Shown piece by piece: positions 18,436-27,711 of a stretch of 64,000 nucleotides of DNA. The DNA lies in NCBI GenBank assembly GCA_944322715.1, contig CALUPT010000004.1, forward strand, positions 1 to 64,000, in the 5' to 3' direction. Every line of letters starts with the position of its first letter. Position 1 is the first letter of the stretch. This DNA comes from an uncultured Bacteroidales bacterium (GTDB lineage: Bacteria; Bacteroidota; Bacteroidia; Bacteroidales; UBA932). A model generated the notes under the pieces. The model saw only the letters and a program-made list of their open reading frames with translations, did no database searches and had not been told where the DNA came from. The position numbers were made by a program, and so were the translations under genes.

Positions 18436-18566
18436 GTCATTCTGAGCGAAGCCCAAGAGAACATAAAATTGTCATTCTGAGCGAAGCCCAAGAGAACATA
18501 AAATTGTCATTCCGAGCGAAGCCCAAGAGAACATAAAATTGTCATTCCGAGCGAAGCGAGGAATCT
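18436..18566. repeat. 35-bp tandem repeat, three full units and a diverged fourth
   Basis: Units begin at 18436, 18471, 18506 and 18541, each with GTCATTC[TC]GAGCGAAGC. The first three continue with CCAAGAGAACATAAAATT. The fourth switches to GAGGAATCT, which is the tail usually seen in a short intergenic repeat found in many bacterial genomes. There are no unique spacers, so this is not CRISPR. It lies directly after the carB stop. Confidence 0.9.
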
Positions 18567-18593
18567 GTATATCAAATTATAAAGGAAAATACA

Positions 18594-19010
18594 ATGAAAA
18601 AGATCCTTACATTGGCAGCCATGTCTGCCGGAATATTTGTCATTTCATCCTGCTGCAGGACAACGGATATAGCAGGGGAGTGGACAGTGAATGAAGTGAA
18701 CGGAGAGACCCTTCCGGTGCTGTTGGAGGGCCAGAAAGTACCGTTTCTAAGTTTTGACCCGGCAGAAGGAAAACTGCATGGCAATACCGGAGTGAACATC
18801 ATCAACTCCACCTACACCATTAAAGGCAACAAACTGGAACTCGGCCCGGCAATGTCCACAATGATGGCCGGACCTCAGGAATGGATGGAAGCCGAGTCCG
18901 AAATCCTTGCTGCCCTCGACAATGCCAGGACAGTAAAGTCAGTTGATGAAACCACCATCGAACTCTGCGACTCCACCGGCGCCGCCGTCCTTTCCCTCGT
19001 CCGGAAATGA
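18594..19010 (+). CDS. META-domain (HslJ-like) lipoprotein
   Basis: Lipobox VISSC (Cys 20), then a single META/HslJ-like domain: IAGEWTVNEVNGE, FDPAEGKLHGNTGVN, the hydrophobic strand around LELGPAMSTMMAG, a Glu-rich helix ILAALDNA, and a final strand IELCDSTGAAVLSLV. META proteins are envelope-associated and linked in other bacteria to heat-inducible or drug-resistance phenotypes; the molecular function is unclear. The gene is preceded by the 35-bp tandem repeat and followed 27 bases later by the WbsX-like gene. Confidence 0.75.
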   Translation: MKKILTLAAMSAGIFVISSCCRTTDIAGEWTVNEVNGETLPVLLEGQKVPFLSFDPAEGKLHGNTGVNIINSTYTIKGNKLELGPAMSTMMAGPQEWMEAESEILAALDNARTVKSVDETTIELCDSTGAAVLSLVRK

Positions 19011-19037
19011 AGTTAGTGTAATCTTGTATGTTTTCTA

Positions 19038-20138
19038 ATGGAAAATAGCGAAAAAATTCGTGTAATAGCAATTTATCTGCCACAATATCATCCTTTTAAA
19101 GAAAATGACGAGTGGTGGGGAAAAGGTTTCACAGAGTGGAGGAACGTTGCGAAGGCAAGGCCGCTGTTTAGGAATCATTATCAGCCACACATTCCCTCAG
19201 ATCTGGGATTTTATGATCTTAGACTGGCAGAGACACGGCAGCAGCAAGCAGATATGGCCAGGGAGTATGGGATATATGGATTCTGTTACTATCATTATTG
19301 GTTTAACGGTCACCTTCTAATGGAACGACCGATAAATGAGATGCTCTCATCGCAACAACCGGATTTTCCTTTTATGTTTTGTTGGGCAAACGAGAATTGG
19401 ACGCGGACATGGGACGGTGCGAACAAGAATGTCCTGATAGAGCAGAAATACTCGTTTGACGATGATGTGATACATATTAACTATTTGCTTGATAATGTAT
19501 TCTGTGACAGACGATACATTAGAATTGACGGAAAGCCGGTCTTTGCTGTTTATAGATCATCATTGTTTCCGGACATAAAGAAAACAGTAGAAATATGGAG
19601 AACTGAAGCAAAGAAGAGAGGAGTGGAGTTATATCTTTGTAGATTCGAGGCCTTTAATGACGTAGTTATGGATTTACATGACATAGGTTTCGATGCCGCA
19701 ATTGAGTTCCCACCCCATAACATCGAGCCTTATCAGAAGAAATACTATTCGGCCAGATACTATTTCAATAGCATACTGCAAAAGGCATTCAATCGAAATA
19801 TTTTCTCTAACACATTCAAGTACAAATGGTACGTGAAAGAAGAAATCGAATCTTCAGAACCGGATTATAAAAGATACAGTTGTATTACACCGATGTGGGA
19901 TAATTCTCCGAGAAGGAAGCAAGACTATTTTATTCTTACAGGCAGCACTCCTGATTTATACAGGGAACTGCTTTTGGCTAAATTAAAAAAGTTCAGACCT
20001 TACAGCAAGGAAGAGAACTTGTTTTTCATTAATGCATGGAATGAATGGGCGGAGGGGAATCATCTTGAGCCTGACCTGAAATGGGGAACCAAATATTTGG
20101 ATGCGACAAAAGAAGCAATATCAGATAATGATGAGTAG
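19038..20138 (+). CDS. WbsX-like glycosyltransferase / GH99-like domain protein
   Basis: The N-terminus IRVIAIYLPQYHPFKENDEWWGKGFTEW is split here into recognisable blocks: YLPQYHP, WWGKGFTEW, then GFCYYHYWF, FCWANENWTRTWDG, and a C-terminal NAWNEWAEGNHLEPD. These are hallmarks of the WbsX family, which is related to GH99 and usually found in O-antigen or capsule clusters. There is no signal peptide, so it is cytoplasmic. Codons are AT-richer than in neighbours (many AAT, TTT, AGA), and no other polysaccharide-biosynthesis gene is adjacent, which suggests horizontal acquisition. A family relative encoded at 60715 is instead a lipoprotein. Confidence 0.85.
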   Translation: MENSEKIRVIAIYLPQYHPFKENDEWWGKGFTEWRNVAKARPLFRNHYQPHIPSDLGFYDLRLAETRQQQADMAREYGIYGFCYYHYWFNGHLLMERPINEMLSSQQPDFPFMFCWANENWTRTWDGANKNVLIEQKYSFDDDVIHINYLLDNVFCDRRYIRIDGKPVFAVYRSSLFPDIKKTVEIWRTEAKKRGVELYLCRFEAFNDVVMDLHDIGFDAAIEFPPHNIEPYQKKYYSARYYFNSILQKAFNRNIFSNTFKYKWYVKEEIESSEPDYKRYSCITPMWDNSPRRKQDYFILTGSTPDLYRELLLAKLKKFRPYSKEENLFFINAWNEWAEGNHLEPDLKWGTKYLDATKEAISDNDE

Positions 20139-20214
20139 AATAACTTCTGATGGTTGTAGCTCCATAATATAATTCCAATCAGTCTCCTAGCAGAAAAATA
20201 AATACTGTTTTGTT

Positions 20215-20331
20215 GACTACGGTTGTGCCACCTGCGTTGCAGGTTTAGCCAAAATGACTAATCTGATTCAGGAATCAGATAAAGGATGTCTGGCAGCCGG
20301 TACCGGCATATCCAGACATTCTCGTTTTTTT
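20215..20331 (+). ncRNA. Candidate structured small RNA
   Basis: Between the WbsX-like gene and rho, three successive inverted repeats occur in about 100 bases: ACCTGC/GCAGGT (20230-20244), the near-perfect palindrome at 20261-20280 (ATCTGATTC/GAATCAGAT), and the terminator stem 20286-20319. Upstream, TACTGTTTTG (20203-20212) resembles TAnnTTTG with one extra base. The layout promoter, hairpins, terminator with no open frame fits an independent small RNA. It could also be just the 3' end of the upstream transcript. Confidence 0.35.
20286..20331 (+). terminator. Rho-independent terminator
   Basis: ATGTCTGG (20286-20293) pairs with CCAGACAT (20312-20319). The loop contains a nested CCGGTACCGG, and the stem is followed by a run of seven T at 20325-20331. 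It is oriented to the plus strand, ending the WbsX-like transcript or the candidate small RNA. Confidence 0.8.
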
Positions 20332-20385
20332 GCTGTATTTGACTGTTGACTTTCAAAAACCGTGGCCGGCCGTGCTCTTGCGAGG

Positions 20386-22248
20386 TCAATAGTCTTCGTC
20401 CTTGTCCATATTCTGGAGGAAGGCTTCGTTGGTAGGGTATTTCGCCATCCTTTCCTGTAGCAGTTCCATAGCCTCGATAGGGGTCATGTCCGCAAGGAAT
20501 TTCCTTGCAATCCAGATACGGTTTGCAAGTTCCGGATTGTAGAGCAGATCATCGCGCCGCGTACTTGACAGCGTCACATCCACTGCAGGGAAGAGTCTCT
20601 TGTTGCTGAGCCTGCGATCCAGCTGGAGCTCCATGTTGCCTGTACCCTTGAACTCCTCATAGATCACATCATCCATTTTGGAGCCTGTATCGGTCAAGGC
20701 TGTGGCAAGTATCGTGAGCGAACCGCCGCCCTCGATGTTCCTTGCCGCGCCGAAGAACCTTTTCGGCTTGTGAAGGGCATTGGCATCCACACCTCCTGAA
20801 AGCACTTTCCCGGAAGCCGGCTGCACTGTGTTGTATGCCCTCGCCAGTCTTGTGATCGAATCGAGGAATATCATCACATCATGGCCGCACTCGACCAGCC
20901 TCTTGGCCTTTTCAAGTACCATATTCGCAACCTTGACGTGCCTTTCCGCAGGCTCATCGAATGTGGATGCCACCACTTCAGCCTTGACACTTCTGGCCAT
21001 GTCTGTCACTTCTTCCGGACGCTCATCGATCAGCAGCACGATCATGTAGACTTCCGGATGATTGTCCGCAATCGCGTTTGCGATGGACTTGAGAAGCATC
21101 GTCTTACCTGTCTTCGGCTGTGCCACTATGAGTCCTCTCTGCCCTTTGCCTATCGGCGTGAACATATCCACAATCCTGCATGACAGGTCATTATGTCCGT
21201 GGCCGAGCAGATTGAATTTTTCGTCCGGGAAGAGGGGAGTGAGGAATTCGAAAGGCACCCTGTCCCTGATGAATTCTGGGGTGCGTCCGTTGACATACTT
21301 GATTTTTACGAGCGGGAAATATTTGTCCCCTTCTTTCGGAGGCCTGATCTCTCCAGTGACTGTATCTCCGGTCTTGAGAGCATTCGCCTTTATCTGGCTC
21401 TGTGAAACATAGATGTCATCAGGGGAATTGAGATAGTTGTAGTCGGATGAGCGGAGGAATCCGTATCCGTCCGGCATGATTTCGAGCACTCCCGTAGCCT
21501 CGACTACTCCCTCGAACTCGATTTTCGGCTGCTGGTACTGCTGCCTCTGGTAATTGTTGTTCTGGTATCCTCCATTGTTCTGATAGCCGTTCTGGTGATA
21601 TCCGTTACCGTAGTTCTGCTGTCTCTGGTCACCTCCTGTGCGCTCCCTTTTTCTGCGCATCTGCGGCTGCTGGCTCTGTTCACGTACTTCTGTCCGAGGT
21701 GTCTGGACCGGTTCCGGTGCCTCTTTTGCAGCAGTCACTGCCTCGTTCTGTATTTCCGCTTTCTTGACTGTCTCCTGTACGGGAGTCTCCCGGACCGCCG
21801 TTTCTGTCTTTGCCTCTACGGTCTCTTGCTGCTGTACTTTCTGACGCGGTTTTCGTCCCGGCTTCCTGCCTTTTGTCTGCTGCTTGTCTTCTGTCCCGTT
21901 CTCCTCTGCCTGTACGGCCGGCTGCTCGACAGGTGCCGTCTGTTCTGCAGCGTCTGTCTTTCTTGTCCTTCTTTTACGAGGCTTTGTCTCCTGCTTGTCA
22001 GCCGGGGCAGTTTCTTCCTTGACAGCCGCATCATCTGCCTGCACCGGCGTTTCAGTCCGCTCCTTTTTCGGTCTTCCCCTTCTCTTCTTCTCCGGCGCAT
22101 TCTTGGAATCAATCACAGCCTCCTGGTCGAGAATCTCATATATGAGCGACTCCTTGTCCTTCTTCTTCACATTCTTGATCTTGAGTTCAGATGCAATGGA
22201 TTGCAGCTGTTCAAGCTCCATATCCTTCAGCTCGATAATCTTGTACAT
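20386..22248 (-). CDS. rho: Transcription termination factor Rho with long disordered insert
   Basis: Hexameric RNA helicase that ends transcription. The N-terminal helical domain (1-45), cold-shock RNA-binding domain (about 244-320; [13 protein letters not shown]) and ATPase core are all present. Core motifs are Walker A QPKTGKTM (377-384), Walker B VMIFLDS with the following ITRLARAYN, and the Q/R-loop region [21 protein letters not shown]. Between the first two domains lies an insertion of about 195 residues (48-243), first Lys/Glu/Pro-rich, then Gln/Asn/Gly/Tyr-rich with NGYQNN-type repeats. The Bacteroides thetaiotaomicron Rho has a comparable disordered region reported to drive phase separation in the gut. 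Transcribed alone from a strong promoter at 22361. Confidence 0.96.
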   Translation of the reverse strand: MYKIIELKDMELEQLQSIASELKIKNVKKKDKESLIYEILDQEAVIDSKNAPEKKRRGRPKKERTETPVQADDAAVKEETAPADKQETKPRKRRTRKTDAAEQTAPVEQPAVQAEENGTEDKQQTKGRKPGRKPRQKVQQQETVEAKTETAVRETPVQETVKKAEIQNEAVTAAKEAPEPVQTPRTEVREQSQQPQMRRKRERTGGDQRQQNYGNGYHQNGYQNNGGYQNNNYQRQQYQQPKIEFEGVVEATGVLEIMPDGYGFLRSSDYNYLNSPDDIYVSQSQIKANALKTGDTVTGEIRPPKEGDKYFPLVKIKYVNGRTPEFIRDRVPFEFLTPLFPDEKFNLLGHGHNDLSCRIVDMFTPIGKGQRGLIVAQPKTGKTMLLKSIANAIADNHPEVYMIVLLIDERPEEVTDMARSVKAEVVASTFDEPAERHVKVANMVLEKAKRLVECGHDVMIFLDSITRLARAYNTVQPASGKVLSGGVDANALHKPKRFFGAARNIEGGGSLTILATALTDTGSKMDDVIYEEFKGTGNMELQLDRRLSNKRLFPAVDVTLSSTRRDDLLYNPELANRIWIARKFLADMTPIEAMELLQERMAKYPTNEAFLQNMDKDEDY

Positions 22249-22360
22249 AGATAGTATTATAAATGATTAAGAAATGTCAAGACACCCTTAACGGCTGAAA
22301 TACCCTTGAGAGGCTAACAGAATCTGTCTTGATTTTCTGATAAAAATTCGGATGACTTTG

Positions 22361-22390
22361 CAAAGGTATATAAAAAATCGGTAAAACCAA
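22361..22390 (-). promoter_or_regulatory. rho promoter
   Basis: On the minus strand TACCTTTG (22361-22368) is an exact -7 box, and TTGG (22387-22390) lies 18 bases upstream as a -33 element. The leader to the rho ATG is about 105 bases, long enough for autoregulation through Rho-utilisation sequences, which is known for rho in other bacteria. Confidence 0.7.
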
Positions 22391-22448
22391 GCCTGCAGGC
22401 GCTGTCCGGCGCAGTTTTTTCTGTTTTTTAGTAAAATTTTTCCGTTTT

Positions 22449-25238
22449 TTAGAAATTGTCCCAGTAGCTGTTGCTCTTCTTGAATCTGAGCAGGTCGGCA
22501 AGAGCCGCGGCATTCGCTGCAATCCTGAAACTCCATGACTGCCATGTTCCGGACGGAACCCATGATACCGATATGTTGAAACAGTGAAGGTCGTATGTCG
22601 CGCTCAGCTGGGTAGTCGTCATCTTCATTGCCATCAGGTCAAATCCCGTAGTCAGGTTTATGGCCAGGGCCGGCGTTATCTTCACATTTCCGGATATGCC
22701 TAATGTCTGGGTGTACCTGTGGTTGGTCAGCAGCTGGTACGACGCTACCGAATAGGACCGGCTGTAGTTGAAGGAATAGTTCAGGTTTACGGACCATGGG
22801 GCGTTTGGGTTCATGTAGTATAGCCATCCTCCCGGTATATATTCTCCCGTTACCGGGTGGTAATATATCCTGGTATAGTTGTCCGCAGGATTCCCTCCTG
22901 CCTGTGCGGTCCCATCATTGCCGTTGATCTTGCCCTCTCCCGAGAACGAATAGGAGAGCGACAGGCTTGCGTTGGTCAGCCTGAGCGGCTTGTCCCAACC
23001 GTAGACGCTTCCGTTGAACCTGTTGACTGTCGCGTATGTCCGTTCTCCGGTAGGGACAACGGCATACGGGCTGAAGTTGGCGTTTCCGCTGATGCCGAGC
23101 TTTCCGAAGACGGAAGTCGACAGGGAAATGCCTATATTGCTCATGTTCAGTGAATCCGCAAGGAAATTATATCCCGTGTTGAGAGAGAGGTTGTCTATCA
23201 GCTTTATCTTCTTTGTACCGGTACCCGTAGTATCCTGAAGGTCTCTGACCTTGGCTTCGAGGTTGTTGCCTATGGTCAGGCTCATGCTTGCCGTCCGGCC
23301 TTTACCCGGCGCCGAATACAGCTGTCCCGAATATATGTTGTAGTCCAGGGTTCTGGCCACGCCCTGGGCATCCACATAGTTCAGTGTCCTGTATCCGTTG
23401 AAATAGGTGGCCTTCTCAGGGCTGAAGCTGAAACTTACGGATGGGGTGATTACGTGCCTGATTGCCTGAAGCTTATGGTGCTTTCCGAAATTGAACAGTC
23501 CGTAGAGCCTCGTGCTGGCGGAAATACCTCCCGAATAGTTGTGAGTCGTACCGAAATGGTTGAACATTCCTCCATCGACTTCTTCCACCCTGTCCGTTTC
23601 CGGATTGTACATCCTCTCCGTCTTCCGGAAGAACCAGTTCATCGAATAGCTGATGCTCGGAGTGAAGTTGATATATTTGAACAGGGTGAAGTTGGGCAGG
23701 CCGATCTGGAAATTGTGCGTCATGCCGTTCTGCATCTTGTCCCAGAATCCGGGCTGGTTGAACTCGGATGCCTTGAAGTTTATCTTGTTCTGCAGGGTGG
23801 TGTTGTATCCTAACGAGAATTCCTCGTAGAACTTCTTCTTTCCGACCCTGTTCTTGCGTTTGAAAGGGTAGAAGCGGCTGACGGAGAGAGTCACGTTAGG
23901 CAGGGTGAATGCATACGAACTGTCTCTCGAACTCTGGCTGTGGAGCGCGTTTACGGAAAGGTTTATCTTGCCTCCCCAGTTCTTGGACCATGAAATGGAA
24001 GAGGATATCTGGTTCTGGAGAGCCTCCTGGACCGAGGTGGAATTATACCTGTTGTTGGACGGGCTGGAGAAGTTCACGGATGCGGAGAACGACATTCCCG
24101 GATTGGCCTTGGAGTCCTGGGCATGGCTCCATCTTACCGCAAAGTTCCTTGTCTGGAAAAAATCCTCGCTGCCTTTCTCGCCGGTCTGGTCATTGGAATA
24201 GGTGAGGGCGAAATTTCCGTTGCACTTGTAGTTGACCTTATACCTCGAGTTGACATCCACGGCCCACGAGCCCAAGGTGAATATGTCTCCGGTGAGGGAC
24301 AGGTCGAAATAGTCCCCGATCACGAAATACATTCCTATGTCCCTGATGAAGAATCCCCTGGATGCTTCTTCACCGAATGTAGGCATCAGGAGTCCCGTCG
24401 CCCTGTCCGGCCGTTTCGGGATGAAGCCGAACGGCAGCACCACCGGGAACAGCGGCACATCTTCTATAACCGGGTAAGCCGGTCCGAAAACCGTCCTCTG
24501 GGAAGGCTTGGTCATGACCTTGGCCGCAGTCAGGTGCAGGTAATAGTGAGGATGTTCGCAGTCGCAGACAGTATATTTGCCCTTTGTGATGTTTATGGAC
24601 TGGTCCGGCATCATCTTGATGTTCTTTCCGTGCAGGATACCTTCCGATTCCTGTGTAATCATGTTGGTAATGCGGGCTTTCCTGGTCTCGAAATTATACC
24701 GCACCTCCTCCATGCTGTATGTCTTGCCTCCATCCTCCATCGTCGGCTGCCCTATCCATGTGCCTGTCGAATCTTTGGTGCCTCTTGCATACACCGTCTG
24801 TTTCTGCATGTCGTATTCCATGTAGTCCGCGGTGAGTTTCATTGTCCCGTAAGTGACTGTCACATCGCCGTAATAGTAGATCATGCGCTTCCCGTCCGAG
24901 AAGTCTTCTATAATGGAATCCTTTGCAGTCGAAAATGCCGGCTGTTCGAGGGAACTTTTGCTCAGAAGGTCGAGTGAGTCCGCCCTTGCGATGGAATCGG
25001 CCCTCGCGGTAGAGTCCGTGACGAACTTGATGGAGTCCATGGCTGCGCGCATCGAGTCGGACATCTGTACTGTATCCTGGATCTTTTCTGTCCTTTCGGC
25101 AGCCTTGAGCCTGTTTCTCCTGGATCTCCTGTCGTCCTGTGATGATACGGTGAAAGAACTGATGACAGACAGCAGTATCACTATCGACAGCAGTTTCTCC
25201 CAAGAAGACATCTTATTTCCCCGCCTGAACCCCGACAT
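22449..25238 (-). CDS. lptD: LPS-assembly outer-membrane protein LptD
   Basis: Inserts lipopolysaccharide or lipooligosaccharide into the outer leaflet of the outer membrane. The protein has an N-terminal signal anchor (SSWEKLLSIVILLSVISSFTVSS), a linker, an OstA/LptA-like periplasmic jellyroll (about 110-230: YYYGDVTVTYGTMKLTADYMEYD), and a large C-terminal barrel that starts around FGPAYPVIEDVPLFPVVLPF and ends in a terminal Phe (SNSYWDNF). Length 929 is typical for Bacteroidetes. An internal Met at 25211 would start exactly at the signal peptide and may be the true start. Two cysteines (CDC) lie near residues 225-230. Confidence 0.88.
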   Translation of the reverse strand: MSGFRRGNKMSSWEKLLSIVILLSVISSFTVSSQDDRRSRRNRLKAAERTEKIQDTVQMSDSMRAAMDSIKFVTDSTARADSIARADSLDLLSKSSLEQPAFSTAKDSIIEDFSDGKRMIYYYGDVTVTYGTMKLTADYMEYDMQKQTVYARGTKDSTGTWIGQPTMEDGGKTYSMEEVRYNFETRKARITNMITQESEGILHGKNIKMMPDQSINITKGKYTVCDCEHPHYYLHLTAAKVMTKPSQRTVFGPAYPVIEDVPLFPVVLPFGFIPKRPDRATGLLMPTFGEEASRGFFIRDIGMYFVIGDYFDLSLTGDIFTLGSWAVDVNSRYKVNYKCNGNFALTYSNDQTGEKGSEDFFQTRNFAVRWSHAQDSKANPGMSFSASVNFSSPSNNRYNSTSVQEALQNQISSSISWSKNWGGKINLSVNALHSQSSRDSSYAFTLPNVTLSVSRFYPFKRKNRVGKKKFYEEFSLGYNTTLQNKINFKASEFNQPGFWDKMQNGMTHNFQIGLPNFTLFKYINFTPSISYSMNWFFRKTERMYNPETDRVEEVDGGMFNHFGTTHNYSGGISASTRLYGLFNFGKHHKLQAIRHVITPSVSFSFSPEKATYFNGYRTLNYVDAQGVARTLDYNIYSGQLYSAPGKGRTASMSLTIGNNLEAKVRDLQDTTGTGTKKIKLIDNLSLNTGYNFLADSLNMSNIGISLSTSVFGKLGISGNANFSPYAVVPTGERTYATVNRFNGSVYGWDKPLRLTNASLSLSYSFSGEGKINGNDGTAQAGGNPADNYTRIYYHPVTGEYIPGGWLYYMNPNAPWSVNLNYSFNYSRSYSVASYQLLTNHRYTQTLGISGNVKITPALAINLTTGFDLMAMKMTTTQLSATYDLHCFNISVSWVPSGTWQSWSFRIAANAAALADLLRFKKSNSYWDNF

Positions 25239-25295
25239 CCCGAATCCTATATTGATGCCGCAGCGGCAGCCGTATATGAATTAAAATTCATCCTG

Positions 25296-25365
25296 TTCGT
25301 CAAATATGCAATTTTTTGCTAATTTTGCAAGATGCAAAAATAAGACTAATTTCAAACATTACAAA
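25296..25365. promoter_or_regulatory. Interlocked divergent promoters, lptD and amidase
   Basis: Plus strand: TTCG (25296-25299), 20 bases, TAATTTTG (25320-25327), for the amidase. Minus strand: TTTG (25362-25365), 19 bases, TATTTTTG (25335-25342), for lptD, a full consensus match. The two -7 boxes face each other in a near-symmetric TAnnTTTGC-N5-GCAAAnnTA arrangement. Predicted start sites are only a few bases apart, so the two promoters probably compete for polymerase. The plus box overlaps the longest-frame start of the amidase, which excludes that start. Confidence 0.75.
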
Positions 25366-25378
25366 AAAGAGTTGTGAA

Positions 25379-26485
25379 ATGCATGTTTCTCCCAAATATA
25401 TAATGCCTGTCCTTCTTCTGTCGTGTCTTGCCTTTGCCTGCCCCATGCAGGCGGCCGCAGACCTGAAACTGAAGACCGTGGTAATAGATGCAGGTCATGG
25501 CGGAAAGGATGCAGGGGCGGTGAGTCCCGACAGGAAAACATACGAGAAGAACATCACCCTTGCCATTGCGAAGCTCCTCGGACAGAAGATACAGGCCGCT
25601 TATCCCGATGTCAGGGTGGTGTACACGAGGACGACGGACAGATATGTCACCCTGAACGACAGGGCGGAGATTGCCAACGGCTGCAATGCGGACCTTTTCA
25701 TATCGATCCATATCAACTCCTTTTCCAAATCCTCTCCGAACGGTTTTTCTTCTCATATACTCGGACAGTCCGGCAACAAGGACCGGGACCTTTTTTCGTT
25801 CAACCAGGAGCTGTGCCGCAGGGAGAACTCCGTGATTCTCCTCGAAGATGACTATGCTACCAAATATCAGGGGTTCAATCCGAATGATCCCGAATCATTC
25901 ATCATGTTCAATCTGATGCAGAACGCTTTCTACGAGCAGAGCATCCTGTTTGCCGCCGATGTGGATTCGGAACTGTCCAAGGGTCCTTTCCGGACGAACA
26001 GGGGAATATCGCAGAATCCGTTCTATGTACTGTGGAAGACAGCCATGCCTGCCGTATTGCTTGAACTGGGTTTCATTTCCAACCCATCGGATCTGAAGAT
26101 TCTCAATTCTTCCTCCGGCAGGGAACAGATAGCGACACGCCTTTTCAATGCCTTTGCGAAATTCAAGCGGAAATACGACGGCAGTCTCGACTATGCGGTC
26201 GAGGTCCGGAAAGATGCGCAGAGTCCTGCAGTCGCGGAAAAGGCGGCAGTAAGGAATGTTTCATACGGAGTGCAGATACTTCTGCTGAGCAGGAAACTGA
26301 AGGATGGGGACAGGGCTCTCAAGGGTTACAGCGCGGAGACCTATCCTGCGGGGAAGATGTATAGATATATTATAGGTGTGTCCGATGACGAAGCCGGAGC
26401 GAGGAAGACCCTCCAGAGCGCGAAGAAGAAGTTTCCGGATGCATTCGTTGTAAGGATAGAGGATGGGGCCGTTACCCGGCTCTGA
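25379..26485 (+). CDS. N-acetylmuramoyl-L-alanine amidase
   Basis: Zinc amidase that cleaves the stem peptide from MurNAc in peptidoglycan; periplasmic. Signal peptide MHVSPKYIMPVLLLSCLAFACPMQAAA, then an Amidase_3 domain (about 32-265). Zinc ligands are His 40 (VVIDAGHGG), Glu 56 and His 111 (SIHINS); the catalytic Glu 229 lies in LLELGFISNPSD. The C-terminal 70 residues (YGVQILLLSRKLK onward) resemble a SPOR-like fold that would bind denuded glycan at division sites. The ATG at 25379 was chosen because the open frame to 25316 starts inside the promoter. The MCE protein follows 31 bases downstream. Confidence 0.9.
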   Translation: MHVSPKYIMPVLLLSCLAFACPMQAAADLKLKTVVIDAGHGGKDAGAVSPDRKTYEKNITLAIAKLLGQKIQAAYPDVRVVYTRTTDRYVTLNDRAEIANGCNADLFISIHINSFSKSSPNGFSSHILGQSGNKDRDLFSFNQELCRRENSVILLEDDYATKYQGFNPNDPESFIMFNLMQNAFYEQSILFAADVDSELSKGPFRTNRGISQNPFYVLWKTAMPAVLLELGFISNPSDLKILNSSSGREQIATRLFNAFAKFKRKYDGSLDYAVEVRKDAQSPAVAEKAAVRNVSYGVQILLLSRKLKDGDRALKGYSAETYPAGKMYRYIIGVSDDEAGARKTLQSAKKKFPDAFVVRIEDGAVTRL

Positions 26486-26516
26486 CAATTATGTGGAATC
26501 ATCAAGAACAGAGAAT

Positions 26517-27428
26517 ATGAAGTTGGGCAAGGAATTCCGGATCGGCTTTTTCGTGACAGTGATACTGGCAGTATCATTTGCACTGATCAATTTTCTCAGG
26601 GGGAAGGATATTTTCAACAGGGAGATGACCGTCATCTCCCATTATGACGATGTGGCGGGACTTGTCCCGTCCGCTCCGGTCTATGTAAAGGGCTACAAGG
26701 CCGGAACTGTAACCGGAGTGGAATATGACCCGCAGACAGGCATGTTCGAGGTCAGCTGCTCCGTCCTGCGGGATTTCAGGATTCCGGCTGACTCGAGGAT
26801 GACCCTGTACAGCACCGACATCATGGGAGGCAAGGGAATACGCATCGATCTGGGGACATCCGATGAGGCTGCTGCCAACAGGGCGGTCCTCGAACCGTAT
26901 TTCGAACAGGATTTCATGTCAACCGTCACATCCGGAATAGGCCCCCTGGCAGAGAAGGTCTCGTCTGCCGTGGACAGTCTCTCTGCGGCGGTGGAAAATG
27001 TCAACAGGATCATGGCGGCGGTAGACCCGGCAAGCGTATCCCGTACCCTGGCCCATATCGAGTCCGCCATGTCGGAGGTGGAAGCCCTTTCGGAAAAGAT
27101 CGGCGGGAAGTCCGGGGAACTGGTGTCGTTCATAGACAATCTGGAGAACGTTTCTGAGAGACTGTCGGCAATCATGGAGAAAGCCGATACGACCGTGAGC
27201 AATATCAACGGCATCACTTCCGCCATAGACAGAAGCGATATCGAAGGTCTCGCGGCCTCATTCAGGTCGCTGCTTGACAAGATCCAGGATCCGGATGGAA
27301 GCATCGGACGGCTTCTCGAAGGGGGAGAGGTCTACGAATCCGTAGATGCCCTCTTGTCCGACATCGACAGTCTCGTGAGAAAAATAGAGCAGAATCCCAA
27401 AAAATATTTCCGGATTTCCGTTTTTTAG
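26517..27428 (+). CDS. MlaD-family (MCE domain) phospholipid transport protein
   Basis: One N-terminal membrane helix (about 8-27: IGFFVTVILAVSFALINFL) anchors a single MCE domain (about 38-115: YDDVAGLVPSAPVYVKGYKAGTV) in the periplasm. A long helical region with repeated Ser/Val/Asp follows, typical of MlaD substrate-binding subunits that carry lipid between the membranes. The ATPase and permease partners are not adjacent. The open frame extends to 26463 inside the amidase gene. The ATG at 26517 is preferred because the conserved sequence starts at MKLGKEFRIG. Confidence 0.88.
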   Translation: MKLGKEFRIGFFVTVILAVSFALINFLRGKDIFNREMTVISHYDDVAGLVPSAPVYVKGYKAGTVTGVEYDPQTGMFEVSCSVLRDFRIPADSRMTLYSTDIMGGKGIRIDLGTSDEAAANRAVLEPYFEQDFMSTVTSGIGPLAEKVSSAVDSLSAAVENVNRIMAAVDPASVSRTLAHIESAMSEVEALSEKIGGKSGELVSFIDNLENVSERLSAIMEKADTTVSNINGITSAIDRSDIEGLAASFRSLLDKIQDPDGSIGRLLEGGEVYESVDALLSDIDSLVRKIEQNPKKYFRISVF

Positions 27429-27711
27429 GCTTCCGGACGTCATGCAGAGCGGAATGGGACAGGATTGATAATTTGGAATAATTATAAATTATAAATTCAT
27501 AGTAAATAGTGCGATTATCGATTTTCCGTCCTTGCAATTTATTGAATATTAAATTATTATAAAATAATCGTTTGCGGATTTCCGAAACGGATACAAGTAA
27601 ATTATTTCAATATTGCAATAGCAAAAAGATTTTTTTGTAACATTTTTTTCACCATCTTTGTCTTCCCTTTCGGAAAGGAGGGGTTAATCACTATAATCCG
27701 GACAAAAGAAG
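27429..27711 (+). promoter_or_regulatory. AT-rich dnaA upstream region
   Basis: No gene. Bases 27465-27640 are strongly AT-rich with ATTATAAATTATAAA-type direct repeats. CATCTTTG (27653-27660) resembles the TAnnTTTG box, with TTTG at 27634-27637. An AAAGGAGGGG run at 27674-27683 and a small hairpin (CCTTT/AAAGG, 27666-27678) sit in the leader. No clear DnaA boxes (TTATCCACA) were seen, so this is not called an origin. Confidence 0.4.

Noticed and set aside
18436..18566. Possible CRISPR array
   Set aside because: Units are directly tandem with no unique spacers and no cas genes are nearby.
25316..25378. N-terminal extension of the amidase
   Set aside because: It starts inside the promoter box, and the normal signal peptide begins at 25379.
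27465..27711. Chromosomal origin of replication
   Set aside because: AT-rich and next to dnaA, but no DnaA boxes or other origin features were found; kept only as an AT-rich region.
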